Origin: an uncultured Clostridia bacterium | GTDB taxonomy: Bacteria; Bacillota; Clostridia; Oscillospirales; Ruminococcaceae | Assembly (NCBI GenBank): GCA_937901465.1 | Contig: CALGTU010000153.1 | Coordinates: forward strand, 1 to 10,770 | Reading direction: 5' to 3' | Length of the DNA: 10,770 nt | Shown here: one piece after another, positions 6,783 through 10,770 of the stretch | How positions within the stretch are numbered: the stretch's first letter is position 1 | How the letters are laid out: each line of letters begins with the position of its first letter | Notes under the pieces: generated by a model | What the model was told of the DNA's origin: nothing | What the model saw: only the letters and a program-made list of their open reading frames with translations | Database searches by the model: none | Translations under genes and position numbers: made by a program

Positions 6783-7451
6783 ATGAGAATTTTTGAAAAA
6801 GACGCTATAACTTTTATAATGGAAAAGAAAAAGGTTAAAAGACTTTCTCTTGTTTTGAAAAAAGATGGCAACTTCGTTTCTGTTCCGTTTAATGTTTCAT
6901 ATGCAGAAGCGGAAAAGTTTGTCTCAGAAAAAACGGAATGGGTTAAAAAGCATCGTGAAACCATCCCCATAAAAAAAGAAGAAAAATATCTTTCGGGCGA
7001 TGAGGTTTTTATTCTGGGAAAGAAATTCATTTTAGAAATATTCTTTTCAGAGAAAAAGAAAAAAGCAGAAATAATAAACGGAAGAATTTTTCTCTATGTT
7101 AAAAATCCCGAGGACTATAACGAAAGAAAAAAGGCGTTTTCTGATTTCTGCAAAGATGTTCTTATGAAAGAAGTTCCCGATATCTTAAAAAAGCACGAAG
7201 AATTAACGGGGCTTTCATCATCGGGTGTAAGATACAGAACTATGAAATCCCGCTGGGGAAGTTGTAATGTTATGACGAAAGAAATATGTTTAAATACTAC
7301 CCTTGCTACTCATCCTATTGAATGTCTTTCTTATGTTATCATGCACGAAATAGTCCATATTGCCGAACCTTCTCATAACGCCCGTTTTAAAGCGCTTATG
7401 ACTCATTATATGCCCGACTGGAAAGAGAGAAAAGCCATTCTCAATAAATAA
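6783..7451 (+). CDS. YgjP/SprT-like zinc metallopeptidase (DUF45 family)
   Basis: A 222-residue protein starting at ATG 6783 with GGAG (6770-6773) nine bases upstream. The N-terminal half (about 10-125) is Lys-rich with the beta-hairpin pattern typical of YgjP proteins. The C-terminal half carries the family signature RTMKSRWGSC (152-161), the zinc-binding HEIVH (188-192, His188 and His192 as ligands, Glu189 catalytic) and the third ligand region SHNARFKAL (His198). Characterised and predicted members are cytosolic zinc-dependent peptidases of M48/SprT-like fold; the physiological substrate is not known. There is no signal peptide or membrane segment. It is monocistronic, with its own promoter and a terminator beginning at its stop codon. 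Length is usual for the family (about 220-240 residues). Confidence is high for family, low for role. Confidence 0.92.
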   Translation: MRIFEKDAITFIMEKKKVKRLSLVLKKDGNFVSVPFNVSYAEAEKFVSEKTEWVKKHRETIPIKKEEKYLSGDEVFILGKKFILEIFFSEKKKKAEIINGRIFLYVKNPEDYNERKKAFSDFCKDVLMKEVPDILKKHEELTGLSSSGVRYRTMKSRWGSCNVMTKEICLNTTLATHPIECLSYVIMHEIVHIAEPSHNARFKALMTHYMPDWKERKAILNK

Positions 7452-7480
7452 AACACCACTCGTTATGAGTGGTGTTTTTT
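7451..7480. terminator. Intrinsic terminator between convergent genes
   Basis: CACCACTC (7454-7461) pairs with GAGTGGTG (7467-7474) around loop GTTAT, extended by A-T pairs and followed by T6. The A-rich 5' flank supplies a U-rich tail in the other direction, so it can serve both the metallopeptidase gene and the lipoprotein gene. Confidence 0.92.
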
Positions 7481-7481
7481 G

Positions 7482-7922
7482 TTATTCTCTTAAAATTATT
7501 TCAAGATAAGCTTTTTCATCGGGATATTCTGATGTAAATGCGTTTATCGGGCAATAGATATAAACATATTTTCCTTTGGTGATTTCAATCGTTCCGTCGC
7601 CTCTGAGTGCGGGTGCTGAAGCTTGTGAAATATATCTCCATCCATCTTTGAATTCTTCGTCAAAAATATAAACTTCCCATTCTCCTTCAGAAGAAGCTTT
7701 TGCCGAAAAAGAATAAGTTCCGCTTTTTTCGGCAACAAGTTCATAATACATAGAACCGAAACATTCTTCTGCGGTAATCTTTATTATTTCAGGTTCTTTT
7801 TCTGTAACTTCTGAAACAGTAGTCTGTTCTTTTTCTTTTACATCAGATGAATAAAATCCGCTACAAGCCGATAAAGAAAATATCATACCGATTATTGTTA
7901 CAAATGCAATTATTTTTTTCAT
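7482..7922 (-). CDS. Small secreted lipoprotein, unknown function
   Basis: A 146-residue protein from ATG 7922 with AGGAG about eight bases upstream. The N-terminus is a lipoprotein signal peptide: MKK, a hydrophobic core (4-17) and the lipobox LSAC with Cys20 as the lipidated residue. A short Glu/Thr/Ser-rich linker follows (about 24-48), then a compact domain (about 50-144) with regular beta-strand spacing, including GTYSFSAKAS, EWEVYIFDEEF, RYISQA and GKYVYIYCPINAF. This suggests a beta-sandwich on the outer face of the membrane. No enzyme motif is visible. It lies 22 bases downstream of mnmM, very probably in the same transcript, although no functional link to tRNA modification is obvious. 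Confidence 0.85.
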   Translation of the reverse strand: MKKIIAFVTIIGMIFSLSACSGFYSSDVKEKEQTTVSEVTEKEPEIIKITAEECFGSMYYELVAEKSGTYSFSAKASSEGEWEVYIFDEEFKDGWRYISQASAPALRGDGTIEITKGKYVYIYCPINAFTSEYPDEKAYLEIILRE

Positions 7923-7944
7923 TGTTTTCTCCTGTTATATAAAG

Positions 7945-8502
7945 TTAATCCTTCATAATAAAAACGCTTATCGGATAGCAATTTGTTCTGTTGGAAAATT
8001 CGGTTACAAGTACTGTATACTTCAAAGAATCGATAGTTTTGAGATATTCTAAAACGCTGTCTTTTTCTTCAAAGCCCGTTTCTCTTCCGTAATAAATTGC
8101 TATGTTCATTCCGCCACCGTTTTTAAGAAGTGAAAGGCCCTTTTCTATCGCCTTTATACTGCTTCCCGATTCGGTATGAATGTTATGGTCTCCTTTAGGC
8201 AACCACCCTAAATTAAATACAATACAATCAACCTCTTCTTTTACATATTCGTCCATGTCGGAATGTGACGCGAGTATTACCTCTGCATTTTTATAGCCTT
8301 TTTCAGAAAGGCGTTTTTCTGTACTTTCTATCGCTTCTTTCTGAATATCAAAAGCATAGACCTTTCCTGTTTCCCCTACTTTTGAACATAAGAATTCGGT
8401 GTCGTATCCTCTGCCCGCGGTAGCGTCTATACAAACAGAACCCTCTTTCGCAAAACGCGATAAGAATTCGTGCGATAAGGCTATTGTGTTGAGTTCACTC
8501 AT
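7945..8502 (-). CDS. mnmM: tRNA 5-aminomethyl-2-thiouridine (U34) methyltransferase MnmM (YtqB)
   Basis: Start set at ATG 8502, with AAGGAG eight bases upstream. The frame is open 37 codons further up, but that stretch covers the promoter and encodes nothing family-like. The 185-residue SAM-dependent methyltransferase shows the motif I variant DATAGRGYDTEFL (26-38), YAFDIQ (49-54), ASHSDM (78-83), the family hallmark FNLGWLPKGDH (96-106) and IYYGRETGFEEKDSV. These match the YtqB/rRNA_methylase-like family. Established knowledge: Bacillus subtilis YtqB/MnmM methylates nm5(s2)U34 in tRNAs, completing mnm5s2U in bacteria lacking MnmC. The common DATMGNG is DATAGRG here, a modest variation. It is first of a two-gene unit with the lipoprotein. 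Confidence 0.9.
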   Translation of the reverse strand: MSELNTIALSHEFLSRFAKEGSVCIDATAGRGYDTEFLCSKVGETGKVYAFDIQKEAIESTEKRLSEKGYKNAEVILASHSDMDEYVKEEVDCIVFNLGWLPKGDHNIHTESGSSIKAIEKGLSLLKNGGGMNIAIYYGRETGFEEKDSVLEYLKTIDSLKYTVLVTEFSNRTNCYPISVFIMKD

Positions 8503-8530
8503 AAAATCACTCCTTATAAATCTGATATAA

Positions 8531-8559
8531 AATATACCACAGATTTTAAAATTTGTAAA
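8531..8559 (-). promoter_or_regulatory. Sigma-A promoter of mnmM
   Basis: On the minus strand TTTACA (8559-8554), a 17-base spacer and TATATT (8536-8531), preceded by TGG as an extended -10. Transcription would start near 8524, about 20 bases before the mnmM start codon at 8502, leaving room for the AAGGAG site. Confidence 0.75.
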
Positions 8560-8583
8560 ACCCCGTTTGACAAAAAGAACAAT

Positions 8584-8609
8584 AAAATCTTTTTTAAAAA
8601 GATGATTTT
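8584..8609. repeat. AT-rich nested inverted repeat upstream of the mnmM promoter
   Basis: ATCTTTTT and AAAAAGAT (8587-8603) are nested with AAAATC (8584-8589) and GATTTT (8604-8609). It lies about 25-50 bases upstream of the mnmM -35, where an UP element or bent A-tract DNA would sit. It has no GC stem, so it is not a terminator. This and the adjoining entries are all I see in the 302-base gap 8503-8804. Confidence 0.4.
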
Positions 8610-8629
8610 GCAATATTCTGTAAAATAAG

Positions 8630-8668
8630 GTTACAAGAAAGTTACAAATGGTTTCAATTATATTACAA
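8630..8668 (+). promoter_or_regulatory. Four phased TTACAA-type direct repeats, candidate response-regulator operator
   Basis: GTTACAA (8630-8636), GTTACAA (8641-8647), GTTTCAA (8651-8657) and ATTACAA (8662-8668) recur at steps of 11, 10 and 11 bases, one helical turn each. The last unit ends 14 bases before the -35 of the pseudokinase promoter. Established knowledge: OmpR/PhoB-family activators, such as Bacillus PhoP with TTAACA-like boxes separated by about five bases, bind tandem repeats in this place. The identity of the regulator is inference. Confidence 0.55.
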
Positions 8669-8682
8669 TAAGCCGAAAACTA

Positions 8683-8711
8683 TTGAAGAGAAAGGTATAT
8701 TCTGCTATACT
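8683..8711 (+). promoter_or_regulatory. Sigma-A promoter of the pseudokinase gene
   Basis: TTGAAG (8683-8688), a 17-base spacer and TATACT (8706-8711), with TGC forming an extended -10. The start would be near 8718, giving a leader of about 87 bases, unusually long beside the 20-30-base leaders elsewhere in the window. Confidence 0.75.
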
Positions 8712-8727
8712 GTTGAATGAATAATAA

Positions 8728-8772
8728 GATGTATTTTAAAATGAATTTCAGAGGATTTCTCTGATACACATC
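8728..8772 (+). promoter_or_regulatory. Potential structured 5' leader of the pseudokinase mRNA
   Basis: Within the predicted leader, GATGT (8728-8732) can pair with ACATC (8768-8772), and inside it TCAGAG (8748-8753) pairs with CTCTGA (8759-8764) around a 5-base loop. No known riboswitch architecture is recognised. The SD GGAG (8793-8796) lies outside the fold. Confidence 0.3.
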
Positions 8773-8804
8773 ATCGGTCAATCTTTAATTACGGAGTGTT
8801 TTTT

Positions 8805-10559
8805 ATGGAAGAAAAACTTAACCTTTGTCTCGGATGTCTTGAAGAAAAACATGGTGAGGGGCCTTGTATCTTTTGCGGATACTCTGACGAAACACCTCAT
8901 CTTCCTTCATACCTTTCTCCCGGAACAACATTAAACGACAGATATCTTGTAGGAAGACTTCTCAGATACAACGGTGAAAGTGCAACATATCTCGCATACG
9001 ATGCTGTTATGCGCAAGAAAATCTGGATAAAAGAATATATGCCCGATACTCTCTGTGCAAGAGTGAGAGGTTCTTCTCTCATAAGTGTCAATCAGCAGAA
9101 TCTTGCTCCGTATAAAACATTCATGTCGGAATTTACTGAACTCAACAAACTCCTCTCAAAAATGAGAACTTTAAGCCATGTAAATCCCGCACTTGAACTT
9201 TTCGCAGAAAACAACACAACTTATGTTACCTTCGATGTAATCGAGGGCGTTACTCTTAAAGAATATTTACAGGAAAACGCTGGCGAACTCAGCTGGGACG
9301 AAGTTAAATCTCTCTTCCCGCCTATATTCACAACAATCAGCCTTGTTCATAACGCAGGAATTGTTCACAGGGGAATTTCTCCTGATACAATCTGGATTAC
9401 AGACGAGGGCGAACTTAAAATCTCGGATTTCTGTATTACCGCTTCAAGAACAAACAATACAGAACTCGCTCCCGAACTTTTTGCAGGATATGCCGCTCCC
9501 GAACAGTATGCATCAAGCAACTGGCAGGGAACATGGACAGATGTTTATGGAATATGTGCTGTTCTTTACCGTATCCTTACAGGCTGTATGCCAACAGAAG
9601 CAGTAAGCCGTGTCGGAAACGATAATTTATGTGAGCCTTCATCGGTAAACAACAACATTCCCGCTAACGTTTCAAAGGTAATCATGGGTGGCCTTACACT
9701 TTCAGGCGATATGAGAATCCAGACAGTAACAGAACTTGTTACAAAGCTTTTTGAACAGCCCGAATACCTCACTCCTTCGGCAGGAAGAACGGCGACAATC
9801 GCTATTCCCCGTCAGTCGATGTCTCCATCTGTTCAGAAGAAAGCTAATGCAAACAATAACCACAGAAAAAAGAAACAGGTCAAGAAAAAGAAAAAAGCAA
9901 GCAATATGAGAATTCCGATAATCGTTTTTGTTGTAACAGTAGGAATTCTTCTCGCGCTTGCACTCGGTCTTATGGGTTGGGTTGATAACACAGCTCCTGA
10001 TGTTTCATATACAACGCCATATTATTCAACTCTTTCAACAGACCCTGTTCCTGTTACTACAATAGAAACAACAATGGGATTTGTTCAGACCTATGAAATG
10101 TCTGATTTTGTAGGAAAGAATTTTGAACTTATAAAGAATTCTCCGACATATCAGAGCTGGCTTACATTCATTCCCACATATGTTTATGATGATGAACACG
10201 AAAAGGATATCATCATAGAACAGTCGATTCCCCCGAAGGAAGCTGTTTATGCGGGAACTTCAATTCAGCTTAAAATAAGCCTCGGTCCTTCTAAGGTTGA
10301 AATTCCTGATTATTTCGGTCTTACAGAAAAGGAATATATTGAAATCCTTGATAAAGCAGGCATAAAATATGAAATCATAAAAGAAGCTGATCCGGGATTT
10401 ATGACAGGATATGTAATCAAGACCGAACACGATACTCCCGAAACAACTATTGATGTTGAAAAGGGCGAAATCCTCAAAGTTTTCATCTGTGATAACGGCG
10501 ATGGCGAAACACCGACAACCGATCCTGATGACATCTTTGATTTCGGAGTCGGCGAGTAG
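8805..10559 (+). CDS. Zinc-ribbon / protein-kinase-fold / TM / PASTA protein, probable pseudokinase
   Basis: Start is ATG 8805, eight bases after GGAG; the in-frame GTG at 8796 overlaps that SD. The 584-residue protein has a zinc ribbon (Cys8, 11, 21, 24), a Ser/Thr-kinase fold (about 45-315), a basic stretch (HRKKKQVKKKKKAS), one TM helix (about 370-392) and an extracellular part with two PASTA-like repeats (about 430-496 and 498-562). This resembles PrkC/Stk1 receptors, whose PASTA domains sense muropeptides or lipid II. The VAIK lysine is present (Lys76 in WIKEY), as are APE (AAPEQY) and the helix-F Asp (TDVYG). But the catalytic HRD is HRG (Gly190 replaces the proton-acceptor Asp), the loop Asn is Thr195, and DFG is DFC (Cys210). 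Phosphotransfer is therefore probably lost; it may scaffold or regulate an active kinase. It is monocistronic, with tandem stop codons TAG TAA, and lies downstream of a putative four-repeat operator. Confidence 0.9.
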   Translation: MEEKLNLCLGCLEEKHGEGPCIFCGYSDETPHLPSYLSPGTTLNDRYLVGRLLRYNGESATYLAYDAVMRKKIWIKEYMPDTLCARVRGSSLISVNQQNLAPYKTFMSEFTELNKLLSKMRTLSHVNPALELFAENNTTYVTFDVIEGVTLKEYLQENAGELSWDEVKSLFPPIFTTISLVHNAGIVHRGISPDTIWITDEGELKISDFCITASRTNNTELAPELFAGYAAPEQYASSNWQGTWTDVYGICAVLYRILTGCMPTEAVSRVGNDNLCEPSSVNNNIPANVSKVIMGGLTLSGDMRIQTVTELVTKLFEQPEYLTPSAGRTATIAIPRQSMSPSVQKKANANNNHRKKKQVKKKKKASNMRIPIIVFVVTVGILLALALGLMGWVDNTAPDVSYTTPYYSTLSTDPVPVTTIETTMGFVQTYEMSDFVGKNFELIKNSPTYQSWLTFIPTYVYDDEHEKDIIIEQSIPPKEAVYAGTSIQLKISLGPSKVEIPDYFGLTEKEYIEILDKAGIKYEIIKEADPGFMTGYVIKTEHDTPETTIDVEKGEILKVFICDNGDGETPTTDPDDIFDFGVGE

Positions 10560-10576
10560 TAAATTTTTAAAAATGC

Positions 10577-10605
10577 TTGCATTTACATTCCATATATGAT
10601 ATAAT
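10577..10605 (+). promoter_or_regulatory. Sigma-A promoter of the tRNA-Ser gene
   Basis: TTGCAT (10577-10582), a 17-base spacer and a perfect TATAAT (10600-10605) with TGA before it. The start would be near 10612, about 20 bases before the mature tRNA 5' end. The -35 lies inside a small palindrome, AAATGC-TT-GCATTT (10571-10584). Confidence 0.85.
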
Positions 10606-10632
10606 ATCAAGGCAGAAATGCTTTGATATTAT
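10601..10632. repeat. Long dyad spanning the -10 and leader of the tRNA-Ser gene
   Basis: ATAATATCAAGGC (10601-10613) is complementary to GCTTTGATATTAT (10620-10632) over 13 positions, with one G-T wobble, around a 6-base loop. It begins within the -10 hexamer and ends one base before the tRNA. It could be an operator, or a hairpin formed in read-through transcripts next to the RNase P cleavage site. Confidence 0.7.
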
Positions 10633-10723
10633 GGAAAGATGGCTGAGTGGTCTAAAGCGCACGACTGGAACTCGTGTATGCGTTAATAGCGCATCGAGGG
10701 TTCAAATCCCTCTCTTTCCGCCA
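10633..10723 (+). tRNA. tRNA-Ser, anticodon GGA
   Basis: A full class II cloverleaf is visible. The acceptor stem is GGAAAGA (10633-10639) with TCTTTCC (10713-10719). The anticodon stem CACGA/TCGTG holds the loop CTGGAAC with anticodon GGA at 10667-10669. The long variable arm (ATGCG/CGCAT) is typical of tRNA-Ser, and the T arm is GAGGG-TTCAAAT-CCCTC. G10720 is the discriminator and CCA (10721-10723) is encoded. It reads UCC and UCU codons. It has its own promoter and terminator. Confidence 0.97.
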
Positions 10724-10759
10724 AAAAATAAAGTGCCCTTTGGGGTGCTTTATTTTTTT
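10724..10759 (+). terminator. Intrinsic terminator of tRNA-Ser
   Basis: AAATAAAG and CTTTATTT arms flank an inner GCCC/GGGG stem with two wobble pairs and a short loop, followed by T7. It begins immediately after the encoded CCA end. Confidence 0.9.
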
Positions 10760-10770
10760 GTATTTAAGGG

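Noticed and set aside
8567..8572. Perfect TTGACA as a plus-strand -35
   Set aside because: No acceptable -10 occurs 16-18 bases downstream, only a T run.
8581..8610. Terminator at the AT-rich inverted repeat
   Set aside because: The stem has almost no G-C pairs and no gene ends there on either strand.
8503..8613. 37-codon N-terminal extension of MnmM
   Set aside because: The stretch covers a good promoter and SD, and the family begins at about MSELN.
10260..10610. Minus-strand reading frames opposite the PASTA region
   Set aside because: They are shadows of a well-supported plus-strand gene, with no SD or recognisable domain.
1..10770. CRISPR arrays, insertion sequences, phage or integrase genes, attachment sites
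   Set aside because: I looked for regularly spaced repeats, transposase motifs and a duplicated tRNA-Ser 3' end, and saw none.

Overview
The window is clearly AT-rich and has Firmicutes-style signals: AGGAG-type ribosome binding sites, sigma-A promoters with 17-base spacers and often an extended TGN -10, and intrinsic terminators between convergent genes. The gene set (TRAM-less RlmD-type methyltransferase, YtqB/MnmM, PASTA kinase-like protein, clostridial P-loop nucleoside kinase) points to an anaerobic Clostridia, most likely an uncultured Oscillospirales/Ruminococcaceae-type gut bacterium. The species is inferred, not shown.

Layout. (1) 2-3836, plus strand: the 3' end of an operon. It holds a bifunctional protein (LicC/PntC-like nucleotidylyltransferase plus CobD/HisC-like PLP enzyme; its start lies outside the window), a YidC/Oxa1 insertase core fused to a CDP-glycerol-glycerophosphotransferase-like domain, and a 79-residue membrane protein. 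It ends in a perfect 34-bp palindromic terminator. (2) 3886-6656, minus strand: a P-loop uridine-kinase-like protein, an RlmD-type 23S rRNA uracil methyltransferase and a three-helix membrane protein. (3) 6783-7451, plus: a YgjP/SprT-like zinc metallopeptidase, divergent from block 2 and followed by a terminator. (4) 7482-8502, minus: mnmM (tRNA wobble-uridine methyltransferase) followed by a small lipoprotein. (5) 8805-10559, plus: a zinc-ribbon, protein-kinase-fold, single-TM, PASTA protein that has lost key catalytic residues. (6) 10633-10723: tRNA-Ser(GGA) with its own promoter and terminator.

How the genes fit together. Block 1 is the most unusual part. One polypeptide appears able both to make or modify a phosphorylated amino-alcohol (or aminophosphonate) and to activate it with CTP. 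The next gene carries a transferase of the family that uses CDP-polyols, anchored to an insertase fold. I infer a cell-surface phospho-decoration pathway whose earlier genes lie upstream of the window. The remaining blocks are mostly housekeeping (rRNA and tRNA modification, nucleoside kinase, tRNA-Ser), plus the pseudokinase-like envelope sensor.

Regulatory highlights: four helically phased TTACAA-type direct repeats just upstream of the pseudokinase promoter; a strong Shine-Dalgarno separated by a hairpin from the start of the YidC fusion; a likely AUA start codon for the nucleoside kinase; and a long dyad spanning the -10 and leader of the tRNA-Ser gene.
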